DNA from: Moheibacter sediminis
GTDB taxonomy: Bacteria; Bacteroidota; Bacteroidia; Flavobacteriales; Weeksellaceae
NCBI RefSeq assembly: GCF_900176425.1
Contig: NZ_FWXS01000001.1
Location: 372,001-436,000 of the forward strand
Direction of reading: 5' to 3'
DNA length: 64,000 nucleotides
Shown here: piece by piece, positions 1-8,543 of the stretch
Numbering within the stretch: position 1 is the stretch's first letter
How the letters are laid out: each line of letters starts with the position of its first letter
Translations under genes and position numbers: made by a program
Notes under the pieces: model-generated
Seen by the model: the letters and a program-made list of their open reading frames with translations, nothing else
Database searches by the model: none
What the model was told of the DNA's origin: nothing

Positions 1-771
1 AATGGAATCCGTCAGCCATTCTTCAGGTTTGGAATCGCTCCAAGAAATCAGATTTCCGTTTTCATCTTTGGTCGCACCTGCATACATACAGGTTTCAAGT
101 TCATTTGCGTATGAAATTCCTTTAATCCAATTAATTTTTAAAGAAATTCCTTCAGCATTCGGTTCATCGCTGAGCAACATCGCTCCGGCACCGTCTGAAA
201 GCATCCATCTCAAAAAATCTTTGTCAAAAGCGATGATTGGATTTTGTTCCAATTCGATTAATTTTTCTGCTTCATTGTTATATTTATCGGCTCTTAACCA
301 TGATGAAACTCTTTCTGATCCTGTGCTGATCGCATTTTTTGCATTCCCGGCAGCAACGGTCATGAAAGCATATTTCAAAGCATTCATTCCTGAAGTACAA
401 ATTCCAATTGCAGAATTGATTTCAATCGGTTTATTTTGCCACAAACCGTGAACCATGCTCGCATGAGAAGGAAGCAACTGGTCAGGAGTGGAAGTTCCAC
501 ATGACAAAACATCAACATCGTTTTTTGAAATTTTTCCCAATTCCAAAACTTTATTGATGGCTTCAACCGTTAAGTCTGTATTATTATGTGTTGGGTTTCC
601 GTTTTCATCGATTGCATAATAACGCGATTTGATTTTATTGTTTCTGAGAACAATGGCTTTAGCCCGCGATGCATTTCCATTTACAAAACCTAAAACCTGC
701 TCCATTTCGTCATTGCTAACGGCTTGATTTGGAAGGAATTTGGAAACGGCTTTGATGTAAACTTCTTGCAT
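1..771 (-). CDS. Beta-ketoacyl-ACP synthase III-like enzyme (partial, 3' end beyond window)
   Basis: The frame is open for 257 codons from an ATG at 771 to the window edge. The catalytic cysteine lies at about residue 125 in the context GICTSGMN, preceded by a CGTSTPDQ segment, both typical of KAS III (FabH-like) thiolases. The His and Asn of the triad would lie in the missing C-terminal part. It is the last gene of the minus-strand arm of a flexirubin/aryl polyene locus, where KAS III homologues (DarB type) serve the dialkylresorcinol or polyene pathway. It is separated from the next gene by 113 nt containing its own TAnnTTTG promoter. Family call is firm; the exact substrate is inferred from context. 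Confidence 0.88.
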   Translation of the reverse strand, partial: MQEVYIKAVSKFLPNQAVSNDEMEQVLGFVNGNASRAKAIVLRNNKIKSRYYAIDENGNPTHNNTDLTVEAINKVLELGKISKNDVDVLSCGTSTPDQLLPSHASMVHGLWQNKPIEINSAIGICTSGMNALKYAFMTVAAGNAKNAISTGSERVSSWLRADKYNNEAEKLIELEQNPIIAFDKDFLRWMLSDGAGAMLLSDEPNAEGISLKINWIKGISYANELETCMYAGATKDENGNLISWSDSKPEEWLTDSI

Positions 772-828
772 TGAGTATTTCAGGTTAACGATTGATATTT
801 AAAAAATTTCAAGTATAAAACAGAACGG

Positions 829-836
829 CAAAGATA
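829..836 (-). promoter_or_regulatory. Bacteroidota -7 promoter element (TATCTTTG) for the KAS III gene
   Basis: Minus-strand TATCTTTG matches the TAnnTTTG consensus and lies 57 nt upstream of the ATG at 771. It suggests the KAS III gene can be transcribed separately from the acyltransferase-ACP genes upstream. Confidence 0.5.
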
Positions 837-884
837 ATATTAAAAATAAAACAGATGCAAGCCGTTTTATGAACTGTAGTTTAA

Positions 885-1754
885 TTAAGATTTATTCCAA
901 AAATCGTAATAATTAAACCATTGAAGCGGATATTTCTCCAGAATTTTCTCAATAGATTTTGTGTAAGCTTCCAAAAGTGAATTGGCATCGCGATTTGTAA
1001 ATTCGGCTTTTCGTGCATACAAATGGTAATGACGGTTTCTCTCGCGCATCACATAAACGAATAAGACTGGCGTTCTCAATCGCGAACTTATGAGAAAAGT
1101 CCCAGCAGGAAATTTAGCCTTTTCACCTAAAAATTCCGCTTCGAGTGTTTTTGTATTTGGGAAAAATCTGTCGCCTGTAAAACAAATCATTTGTTTTTCT
1201 TCGATGATTTTGTTGATTTCAAAAATATGTGACAAATCTTCGCTGACAATGATGAATTCGACTTTTGATTTAGCCATTACATTATCTAGAAGTGATTTGA
1301 TGGCGGCACGTTCTTCATCAGTTGTCACAAGATGAATTTTTTTGTCAAATTCTCCCATGAAATGCTGTGCTACTTCGAAATTTCCGACGTGTGCACTGAT
1401 CAAAATTCCCGCAGAATCATCTTTAGCTAATTGGTGAATGTTTTCAATGCCGTCAAATTCGTAGGTAAATTTATTTTCTAAACCTGCTGCAATGGCGACT
1501 TTGTCAACGATGGTTTGGCCGAAAACGAAATTATTTCTATAAGTATTGATTAAACTTTGAAAAACATTTTGCTTGTGTTTTTCTCGGAAATACTTGTAAA
1601 TAATTCGGGTCTGTTTTTGATTAAAAATAAAATAATAAAATGACACAAACGCCAGCAAAGCGTATGCTGCGTTGAGTCCTGCATTTTTAATGAGAAAGAT
1701 AAATATTTTGTAACCCGTTACGGTACCTTTTGATTTGCCTTCCCACTCAGCCAT
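885..1754 (-). CDS. LpxL/HtrB-like lysophospholipid acyltransferase of the pigment cluster
   Basis: This 289-residue protein has one hydrophobic N-terminal segment (about residues 18-45) and the acyltransferase signature H(x4)E at His122-Glu127 in SAHVGNFEV, as in the lipid A late acyltransferase (LpxL/HtrB) family. It is probably membrane-anchored and transfers an acyl chain from ACP or CoA. Such acyltransferases are standard members of aryl polyene/flexirubin clusters, where they are thought to attach the polyene to a lipid or alkylresorcinol partner. It follows the ACP gene after 17 nt, so the two are probably co-transcribed. A role in ordinary lipid A synthesis cannot be excluded but the neighbours argue against it. 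Confidence 0.85.
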   Translation of the reverse strand: MAEWEGKSKGTVTGYKIFIFLIKNAGLNAAYALLAFVSFYYFIFNQKQTRIIYKYFREKHKQNVFQSLINTYRNNFVFGQTIVDKVAIAAGLENKFTYEFDGIENIHQLAKDDSAGILISAHVGNFEVAQHFMGEFDKKIHLVTTDEERAAIKSLLDNVMAKSKVEFIIVSEDLSHIFEINKIIEEKQMICFTGDRFFPNTKTLEAEFLGEKAKFPAGTFLISSRLRTPVLFVYVMRERNRHYHLYARKAEFTNRDANSLLEAYTKSIEKILEKYPLQWFNYYDFWNKS

Positions 1755-1771
1755 TTATAAAATTGGATTTT

Positions 1772-2023
1772 TTATGCTAATGCGTGAAATTTCTGATCAA
1801 CCACATCATACAAATCATTGAATGTATGAATGTTGGCGAAATCTTTTCCTTCCAGTTTTACGCCGAAATTAGATTCGATAATTACTACCAAATCAACGTA
1901 ATCCAAACTGTCCAGATCTAAAGATTGTTTTAGGTTGGCGTTGGGTTGGATAACATTTGCTTCTACTTCAAATTCTTCAACCAAAAAATTATTAATTGTT
2001 TGAATAATTCCCTCCTTATTCAT
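1772..2023 (-). CDS. Acyl carrier protein
   Basis: An 83-residue acidic protein with the phosphopantetheine attachment motif DLDSLDYVDL, modified serine at residue 39. Size and helix pattern fit a single ACP. It lies 14 nt downstream of the KAS gene and 17 nt upstream of the acyltransferase, inside the pigment operon, so it is probably the dedicated carrier for the growing aryl polyene rather than the fatty acid synthase ACP. It needs a 4'-phosphopantetheinyl transferase; one is encoded at 46329-46961. Confidence 0.93.
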   Translation of the reverse strand: MNKEGIIQTINNFLVEEFEVEANVIQPNANLKQSLDLDSLDYVDLVVIIESNFGVKLEGKDFANIHTFNDLYDVVDQKFHALA

Positions 2024-2037
2024 AGTTCTATTAATGC

Positions 2038-3258
2038 TTATTGTTTTAGTTTTCTTATAATTAAAGCAGAATTAGTTCCGCCAAATCCAAAAGAATTCGA
2101 CAAAAATACATCAAAATTTTGGTTTAACGTATTTTTAACTAAATTCAAATTTTTCGCAGCATCATCAACTTCTTCCAAATTAATGTTGGGTGCAACAAAA
2201 CCGTGTTCAGCCATTAACATCGAATAAATTATTTCGCTCGTTCCAGCCATCCAACATTCGTGTCCGGTCATTGATTTGGTGGAGCTTACATAAGGATTGC
2301 TGCCGAAAATCTGGTCAATTGCACGTGCTTCATTTGCATCGCCAATCGGCGTGGAAGTTGCGTGAGCATTGATGTATTCAATATCTTCTGCTTTTAAATC
2401 CGATTGATTAAGAGCCATTTGCATCGCGCGAACTGGTCCGTCAACATTGGGAGTCGAAATATGATCACCATTGGAAGAAAATCCATAACCTAAAATTTCA
2501 CCTAAAATAGGAGCGCCTCTTTTCACAGCAGATTCATAATCTTCTAAAATAATCGTTCCCGCACCGCCACCTGGAACGAGCCCATCGCGCTGGATATCAA
2601 ACGGACGAGAAGCTTTTACAGGCTCATCTTCACGAACCGAAAACACGCCTAAACCATCGAAGCTTCCCATTGAATATTTATTGGTTTCCTGTGCACCTCC
2701 ACAAATCACAATGTCTTGCAAACCTTGTTTGATCATCATAAATCCTAGGCCAATTGAATGCGAGCCACTTGCACAAGCTGCACTGATGGTCATGTTGATT
2801 CCTCTGATTTTATAAATAGTTGAAAGGTTCATTGTTACGGTCGAATTCATCGATTTGAAAATCGCCCCCGAACCAACCAATGTAGTATCTTTTTTTTCTC
2901 GTATAATTTCGATTGATTCCCAAACGGATTGCGAAACGCTGTCGTTTCCGTAAAGTAATCCAACGATATTTTCTTCAAAAAAATCATTTGAAATTCCTGC
3001 ATTTTTGAGTGCTTCTTGCGTAGCAACAAATGCATATTCGCTTTCCTCAGCCATGCTGATTCTCTGTCTGCGAGATAATTCTTTAGTCAAATCCGGTTTT
3101 TCAACAAATCCGGTCAAAGCAGAACGGAATCCGAAATCTTTTCTTTCCTGAGAGAAGACGATCCCAGATTTTCCTTGGTACAATGAGTCTTGTACTTCGT
3201 TTAAATTTTTACCTAACGAAGAATAAATTCCCATGCCTGTGATGACTACTCGTCTCAT
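2038..3258 (-). CDS. Beta-ketoacyl-ACP synthase (FabF/FabB type) of the pigment cluster
   Basis: A 406-residue condensing enzyme. The KAS I/II triad is complete: Cys162 in SAACASGSHS, His299 in NAHATSTPIGD and His333 in SMTGHECW, followed by the C-terminal NSFGFGGTNS loop. It catalyses decarboxylative Claisen condensation of malonyl-ACP with the acyl chain and should extend the 4-coumaroyl starter into the polyene. It sits 11 nt after the ketoreductase gene and 14 nt before the ACP, in the standard flexirubin/aryl polyene order. The sequence does not show whether a chain-length-factor partner is used; it may lie left of the window. Confidence 0.92.
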   Translation of the reverse strand: MRRVVITGMGIYSSLGKNLNEVQDSLYQGKSGIVFSQERKDFGFRSALTGFVEKPDLTKELSRRQRISMAEESEYAFVATQEALKNAGISNDFFEENIVGLLYGNDSVSQSVWESIEIIREKKDTTLVGSGAIFKSMNSTVTMNLSTIYKIRGINMTISAACASGSHSIGLGFMMIKQGLQDIVICGGAQETNKYSMGSFDGLGVFSVREDEPVKASRPFDIQRDGLVPGGGAGTIILEDYESAVKRGAPILGEILGYGFSSNGDHISTPNVDGPVRAMQMALNQSDLKAEDIEYINAHATSTPIGDANEARAIDQIFGSNPYVSSTKSMTGHECWMAGTSEIIYSMLMAEHGFVAPNINLEEVDDAAKNLNLVKNTLNQNFDVFLSNSFGFGGTNSALIIRKLKQ

Positions 3259-3269
3259 TTTTTATCTTC

Positions 3270-4007
3270 TTATGCGTAGATTCCTCCGTTTATGTTGATG
3301 GTTTCTCCGGTGATGTAAGATGCTTTTTTAGATGCTAAAAAACAAACCAAATCCGCTACTTCTTCGGCTTTGCCAAAACGATTTAAAGGTACTAATTTTT
3401 TTAATTCACCTTGATCCAAATCCGAAGTCATGTCCGTTTCTATAAATCCCGGAGCGACTGCGTTTACGGTAATATTTCTTTTAGCAATTTCTTGAGCCAA
3501 TGCTTTCGTAGCACCAATCAATCCTGCTTTTGCAGCTGAATAGTTGACTTGCCCAGGCGTTCCTTTCATTCCTGAAATAGATGCAATATTGATGATTCTT
3601 CCGTATCGGTTCTTTAATAAATCCTGAATTAAAGTTCGGGTTACATTGAAAAACCCATTCAAACTTGTATTCAAAACTTGGTTCCAATCCTCATTTTCCA
3701 TCCACATCAAAAGTCCGTCACGAGTGATTCCGGCATTGTTTACGATTACTTCAATAACTGCTTGTGGATTGGTTTCTTTCCAAGAATTTAATTTAGATTC
3801 AACTTCTTCTTTATTATTTACATCAAATTGAATCAATTCAGAACTTCCTCCATTTTCAGCAATGATTTTCTGTGTTTCTTCTGCCGCAGCTTGATTGGAT
3901 TGGTAATTTATCAAAATTGAATAACCCAATTCCTGTGCCAATTTGAGGCAGATTTCTTTTCCAATTCCGCGTGAACCGCCGGTTACCAAAGCAAATTTAT
4001 TGTTCAT
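3270..4007 (-). CDS. 3-oxoacyl-ACP reductase (FabG-like SDR) of the pigment cluster
   Basis: A 245-residue short-chain dehydrogenase. The cofactor loop GGSRGIG (residues 10-16), the NNAG motif at 90-93 and the catalytic set Ser143, Tyr156, Lys160 (YSAAK) are all present. It should reduce the beta-keto group after each condensation using NADPH. It lies 26 nt downstream of the ammonia-lyase gene and 11 nt upstream of the KAS gene. The housekeeping FabG normally sits with other fatty acid genes, so this copy is probably dedicated to polyene synthesis. Confidence 0.92.
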   Translation of the reverse strand: MNNKFALVTGGSRGIGKEICLKLAQELGYSILINYQSNQAAAEETQKIIAENGGSSELIQFDVNNKEEVESKLNSWKETNPQAVIEVIVNNAGITRDGLLMWMENEDWNQVLNTSLNGFFNVTRTLIQDLLKNRYGRIINIASISGMKGTPGQVNYSAAKAGLIGATKALAQEIAKRNITVNAVAPGFIETDMTSDLDQGELKKLVPLNRFGKAEEVADLVCFLASKKASYITGETININGGIYA

Positions 4008-4033
4008 AAGAAATGAATTAGTTCAATCTAAAA

Positions 4034-5560
4034 TTACAAAGATTGTTCCTTTATATGATTTTTAATTTTGTGTAAATAAGGAGCCAAAACCAAATCTTCC
4101 TTAAATGCAGGCACGATTTCACGGATTTGGTCATAAACGTTTTTCCCTTTCGGAGAAAGATTGTCGTAACATTCCAAATATTCAATTGCTTGAATTAATG
4201 TCAACAATTGAATGGATAAAACTTCAAACGAATTGTCAATCACCTTTTTAGTCAGCCAGGAGGCATTCGTTCCCATGCTCACAATGTCCTGGTTATCCTT
4301 ATTGTTAGGAATGCTATGTGTATAAATAGGCGTAGCAAGCGTTTGATTTTCAGCAGTAGTTGAGGTCGCTGTAAACTGCGCTCCCTGCATCCCAAAATTC
4401 AATCCCAATTTTCCTAAATTGACAAATGCCGGCAACATTTCATTCAAAGATGGATTCAAAAGATAATTCAATTGGCGTTCCATCAACATGCTCAGTTTTG
4501 TGATGCCAATTCGCAATTTATCCATTTCAAAAGCGACATAATCGCCGTGGAAATTTCCGCCGTGGTAAACATTTTTCGTTTCCACATCAATAATCGGATT
4601 GTCATTCGCTGAATTCACTTCTTCGATTAAAATCTTTTTGGCGTTTTCCAAAGTTTCATAAATCGGTCCTAAAATCTGCGGCGTACAGCGGATTGAATAA
4701 TATTCCTGCAATTTGTCTTTGAAAATACTTTCCTGATTTTTTCCGTTGTATAAATGTTCTTCTCTTTTGCGAATCAATTTACTTCCGGAAATAAATTCAC
4801 GTAACATTCCGGCAACTTTTTGCTGTCCGCTATGCTTTTTAACGCTGTTTAATTTTTCGGATAAATGATCATCATACGCACGCATGATTTCATTAATTAA
4901 ACCTGAACATGAAACCGACCATTGAAATAATCTTTCAGCATAAATCACATTCACGATTCCAATTCCGGACATGATGGATGTTCCGTTCATCAATGCCAAG
5001 CCTTCACGCAGATGAACTTTTAAAGGTCCTAAACCTTCTTTTTCAAAAACCTCATTTGTCGGTTGTTTCTTTCCTTCGTAATAAACTTCTCCTTCGCCAA
5101 TTAAAATCAAAGCTAAATGTGCCAACTGCACCAAATCACCGCTCGCGCCAACACCACCATGGTGGTAAATAACCGGAGTAATATTTCGATTCAACAGTTC
5201 TTTCATCAATTCAATAGCGGAAACATGAATTCCCGAATGACCCAGAGAAAGTGTGTTCATACGCGCCAACATTGAAGATCGAACATAAACTTCGCCCAAT
5301 TCTTCACCCATTCCGGTTGAGTGGCTTCTTATCAAATTGTACTGAAGCTGAATCATATCTTCCTCGCTGATGCGGTACTGCGCCATCGGTCCGAATCCGG
5401 TGTTTACACCATATATAATTTTGTTCTGCGCAAATTCGCTCAGAAAAGAAAAACTTTCGTTTACTCTATTTAAAAGAGTATCAGATAATCCCACTTTATT
5501 TTGTTCAAATAAAACAGAATGAAAGTCATTCAAAGAAATTGAATCATTTAATATAGTCAT
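4034..5560 (-). CDS. Tyrosine ammonia-lyase (aromatic amino acid lyase)
   Basis: A 508-residue lyase when read from the ATG at 5560; the frame is open upstream to 5626 but that extension is basic, unlike the family N-terminus, and runs through the promoter. The Ala139-Ser140-Gly141 triplet forms the MIO cofactor (GGVGASGDLVQL), Tyr50 lies in IIYGVNTGFGP, and NSANDNPI and the QFTATSTTAE region are present. It deaminates an aromatic amino acid to an arylacrylate. From memory it closely resembles the Flavobacterium johnsoniae enzyme characterised as a tyrosine ammonia-lyase, which with its position first in the pigment operon favours tyrosine to 4-coumarate, the flexirubin starter. Automatic annotation would often call it HutH. 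Confidence 0.9.
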   Translation of the reverse strand: MTILNDSISLNDFHSVLFEQNKVGLSDTLLNRVNESFSFLSEFAQNKIIYGVNTGFGPMAQYRISEEDMIQLQYNLIRSHSTGMGEELGEVYVRSSMLARMNTLSLGHSGIHVSAIELMKELLNRNITPVIYHHGGVGASGDLVQLAHLALILIGEGEVYYEGKKQPTNEVFEKEGLGPLKVHLREGLALMNGTSIMSGIGIVNVIYAERLFQWSVSCSGLINEIMRAYDDHLSEKLNSVKKHSGQQKVAGMLREFISGSKLIRKREEHLYNGKNQESIFKDKLQEYYSIRCTPQILGPIYETLENAKKILIEEVNSANDNPIIDVETKNVYHGGNFHGDYVAFEMDKLRIGITKLSMLMERQLNYLLNPSLNEMLPAFVNLGKLGLNFGMQGAQFTATSTTAENQTLATPIYTHSIPNNKDNQDIVSMGTNASWLTKKVIDNSFEVLSIQLLTLIQAIEYLECYDNLSPKGKNVYDQIREIVPAFKEDLVLAPYLHKIKNHIKEQSL

Positions 5561-5592
5561 ACTCGTCCGGAATTTTTTGAGAAGAGAGGTCG

Positions 5593-5600
5593 CAAATTTA
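5593..5600 (-). promoter_or_regulatory. TAAATTTG promoter element for the minus arm of the pigment locus
   Basis: Minus-strand TAAATTTG fits TAnnTTTG and lies 32 nt upstream of the ammonia-lyase ATG. Together with the plus-strand element 11 nt away it forms a compact divergent promoter. Confidence 0.5.
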
Positions 5601-5611
5601 AGAATAACTAT

Positions 5612-5619
5612 TAAATTTG
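5612..5619 (+). promoter_or_regulatory. TAAATTTG promoter element for the plus arm of the pigment locus
   Basis: Plus-strand TAAATTTG lies 30 nt upstream of the ATG at 5650, almost mirror-symmetric to the minus-strand element. Confidence 0.5.
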
Positions 5620-5649
5620 AGTGCAAATTTTAAGACTTAAAATAAACAG

Positions 5650-6873
5650 ATGAAATCTGAAAATGTTGACGTTCTTGTAATCGGTGCCGGACCATCCGGT
5701 GCGGTATCTGCATCTATCCTTCATCAAAAAGGCTTTAAAGTAAAAGTTGTTGAGAAAGAAAAATTCCCAAGATTCGTGATTGGGGAAAGTCTTATTCCGC
5801 GCTGTATGGACAATTTTGAAGAAGCAGGATTTATCGAAGGTGTTTTGGAAAAGAATTTTGAAAAGAAATTTGGAGCAAGATTTTTGCGTGGAAATGAAGT
5901 GTGTCATTTTGATTTCAGTAAGAAATTTACTGAAGGCTGGGACTGGACGTGGCAATTACCACGAGCAGAATTTGACAAAACTTTGACCGATATTTTAACA
6001 AGCCGAGGCGTTGACATCGAATTTGAAACCGCCGTTGAAAATGTGATTTTTAATGGAACAGATTCACTCACAACCGTTTCAAATGTAAAAGGTGAAAAAG
6101 AAATTCATGCGAAATTCATAATTGACAGCAGCGGTTACGGAAGGGTTTTGCCACGTTTGCTGGATTTGGATGCGCCAAGTTCGTTGGAGCCGATGGCTGC
6201 AATTTTTGTGCATTTGGATGACAAAAGAAGACCACAAGGAGTAGAGGGAACACAAATCACATTTGATGTTTTGACGCAGCGAAACTGGTTTTGGGTAATT
6301 CCTTTTTCTGATGGGAAGTCTTCGCTTGGACTCGTTGCCCCGAAGGAATATATGGAATCGATTGATACAGGAAATAATGCGGAAACATTTAAAAATATAA
6401 TTAATCAATCTGATTATTACAAAGAAAGATTTGACGGATTGGATTTCTTATTTGAGCCAAAAAAGATTGTGTCTTATTCTGCCGCTGTCAAAAAATTATA
6501 CGGTTCTGGATTTGCTTTGACGGGAAACAGCGCAGAATTTTTAGATCCCGTTTTTTCTTCCGGAGTTTGTTTTGCCACGGAATCTGGAGCGACTTCGGCT
6601 CGCCTGGCAGCGCGTCAACTCAGCGGAGAAGCTGTGGATTGGGAAAAAGAATATGAAGAATACATCATGTATGGTGTCAATGTTTTCCGTTCGTATGTCC
6701 GCACTTGGTATACAGGAGAATTGCAGAAATTATTTTTCCATACACCTGAAAATCCTGAAGTGAAAAGAAAAGTTTGTTCTATTTTGGCAGGGTATGTTTG
6801 GGATAAGAACAATAATTTTGTCGCTAAACACGACAGGGCAGTTCCGGCGGTTGCTTACAGTTTACCCGGATGA
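5650..6873 (+). CDS. FAD-dependent halogenase-like/geranylgeranyl-reductase-family oxidoreductase
   Basis: A 407-residue flavoprotein with the FAD-binding GAGPSG at residues 12-17, the GESLIP segment at 45-50 and WFWVIP at 213-218. The last agrees with the W-x-W-x-I-P signature of flavin-dependent halogenases, although related non-halogenating monooxygenases can also carry it. Homologues are usual in flexirubin clusters and could chlorinate, hydroxylate or otherwise tailor the aromatic ring. It heads the plus-strand arm and overlaps the next gene by 4 nt (ATGA). I did not identify the halogenase catalytic lysine with certainty, so the reaction is left open. Confidence 0.82.
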   Translation: MKSENVDVLVIGAGPSGAVSASILHQKGFKVKVVEKEKFPRFVIGESLIPRCMDNFEEAGFIEGVLEKNFEKKFGARFLRGNEVCHFDFSKKFTEGWDWTWQLPRAEFDKTLTDILTSRGVDIEFETAVENVIFNGTDSLTTVSNVKGEKEIHAKFIIDSSGYGRVLPRLLDLDAPSSLEPMAAIFVHLDDKRRPQGVEGTQITFDVLTQRNWFWVIPFSDGKSSLGLVAPKEYMESIDTGNNAETFKNIINQSDYYKERFDGLDFLFEPKKIVSYSAAVKKLYGSGFALTGNSAEFLDPVFSSGVCFATESGATSARLAARQLSGEAVDWEKEYEEYIMYGVNVFRSYVRTWYTGELQKLFFHTPENPEVKRKVCSILAGYVWDKNNNFVAKHDRAVPAVAYSLPG

Positions 6874-8543
6874 TTTTTTTGAAAAAAAATAAATTATTTC
6901 TTTTCGGAATTGGATTTTTTCTTCTGCTTCAATCTTGTGCGGGTTCGAGAGAATTACCTCAATTTGAGAAATTTAAATCAGAATTTCCTGAAAGAGAAAT
7001 CATTTCAGACAATCATTTTAAAGCAGGAAATAATCAACTTTTCAAAAATTCACAGGGAATCTGGGAATTGTACGTTGAAGGAAATCCTTTGGAAAGAGGA
7101 ATTTCAAATGGTTTGTTGACGCAAGAATTGATTTACAAGCAAGAAAATGCTTTTGTTTCTAAAATTAAAGAATTGGTTCCGTCGGAATTTTACCAGAAAA
7201 TTCTCCGCAATTTCTTGAAATATTTTAACCGAAAATTGGATTCTCATGTTCCTGAAGAATATAAAGTTGAGATTTTCGGACTGTCACGTTATTCTTCAGA
7301 TGAATTCAATTTCGTGGCTGAACCTTATTGGCGTACGCTTTATTTTCATGGCGCACACGACATCGGGCATGCTTTGCAGGATTTGGCGATGGTTGGCTGC
7401 ACGTCGTTTGCGGCTTGGGGAAATCATACCAAAGATGGAAAAATGATCATGGGGCGCAATTTTGATTTCTATGTCGGAGAAGAATTTGCCAAAGAAAAAA
7501 TTGTCGCATTCTTTAATCCTGATAAAGGTTACAAGCATGCAATCGTGACTTGGGCAGGAATGGTAGGTGCGGTTTCAGGAATGAATGAAAAAGGTTTGAC
7601 AGTGACTATCAATGCCGGAAAATCTTCGATTCCGATGAAAGCCAAAACTCCGATTTCACTTTTGACGAGAGAAATTTTGCAATATGCATCCAATATAAAT
7701 GAAGCGATTGAAATTGCTCAGAAAAGAGAAGTTTTTGTTTCTGAGTCGATTATGGTTGGAAGTGCAGAAGATAAAACGGCGGTTTTGATTGAAGTCTCTC
7801 CAAAGAAATTTGGGGTTTATCAAGTTGAAAGTTCTACTGATTTGCTGGTTTGTTCCAATCATTTTCAAAGTGAAATTTATAAGTCCGACAAAAAGAATTT
7901 GAAATCGATTGAAGAATCGCATTCCCAATACAGATTTGACAGAATGAATGAATTAGTTGAAACAAATCCTAAAATCACCCCTGAAATTGCAGCAGAATTT
8001 TTACGAAATAAAGAAGGTTTGAATGATTTGAAAATTGGATTTGGAAATGAAAAATCAATCAATCAATTGCTTGCGCACCACGCGGTGATTTTCAAACCGG
8101 AAGAGCGTTTGATGTGGGTTTCGGCGAATCCTTATCAATTGGGCGAATTTGTCGCATATGATTTGAATGAAGTTTTTGCGAAATTTAATTCAAAAGAAAT
8201 TCAAAATTCTGTTGCTGTTGATTCACTTTCGATCCCTGAAGATGAATTTTTGCACTCGCAGGGTTTCCAGAATTATCTGGAATTTAAAAAGAAAACGCAT
8301 GAATTTTCAGATAAAATTAATTCAAAAAAAAATATTCAAGAAGACGAAATCCAGAAATTTATAAAATTAAATCCTGAATTTTGGAAAACTTATTTTGTGG
8401 TGGGCGAATATTATTTCCACCAAAAAAATTACAAAAATGCTTTGGAAAATTATGAAATTGCGTTGATGAAAGAAATTACTACATTGCCCGATAAAGAATT
8501 GATTTTGAAACGAATCAAAAAATGCGAGAGAAAACTGAAATGA
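6870..8543 (+). CDS. Lipoprotein C45-family (acyltransferase-like) Ntn-hydrolase with C-terminal TPR
   Basis: A 557-residue protein. A lipoprotein signal ends in LLLQSC (Cys23). The Ntn-hydrolase core starts with a probable nucleophile at Cys177 in MVGCTSFAAW, followed by the typical GRNFDF segment, as in the C45 acyl-CoA:6-APA acyltransferase/choloylglycine-hydrolase group. The last 60 residues (about 495-555) look like one tetratricopeptide repeat. It hydrolyses or transfers an amide or ester acyl group; in a pigment cluster this may form the ester bond of flexirubin, but that is inference. It overlaps both neighbours by 4 nt, so it belongs to the same operon. Confidence 0.8.
   Translation: MIFLKKNKLFLFGIGFFLLLQSCAGSRELPQFEKFKSEFPEREIISDNHFKAGNNQLFKNSQGIWELYVEGNPLERGISNGLLTQELIYKQENAFVSKIKELVPSEFYQKILRNFLKYFNRKLDSHVPEEYKVEIFGLSRYSSDEFNFVAEPYWRTLYFHGAHDIGHALQDLAMVGCTSFAAWGNHTKDGKMIMGRNFDFYVGEEFAKEKIVAFFNPDKGYKHAIVTWAGMVGAVSGMNEKGLTVTINAGKSSIPMKAKTPISLLTREILQYASNINEAIEIAQKREVFVSESIMVGSAEDKTAVLIEVSPKKFGVYQVESSTDLLVCSNHFQSEIYKSDKKNLKSIEESHSQYRFDRMNELVETNPKITPEIAAEFLRNKEGLNDLKIGFGNEKSINQLLAHHAVIFKPEERLMWVSANPYQLGEFVAYDLNEVFAKFNSKEIQNSVAVDSLSIPEDEFLHSQGFQNYLEFKKKTHEFSDKINSKKNIQEDEIQKFIKLNPEFWKTYFVVGEYYFHQKNYKNALENYEIALMKEITTLPDKELILKRIKKCERKLK

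Noticed and set aside
2-451. 149-codon plus-strand open frame at the window start
   Set aside because: It is antisense to the partial KAS III gene, whose minus-strand frame carries the catalytic Cys motif and is open for 257 codons.
4034-5560. Histidine ammonia-lyase (HutH) of histidine degradation
   Set aside because: No hutU, hutI or hutG nearby, and the pigment context and resemblance to the F. johnsoniae tyrosine ammonia-lyase favour an aromatic substrate.
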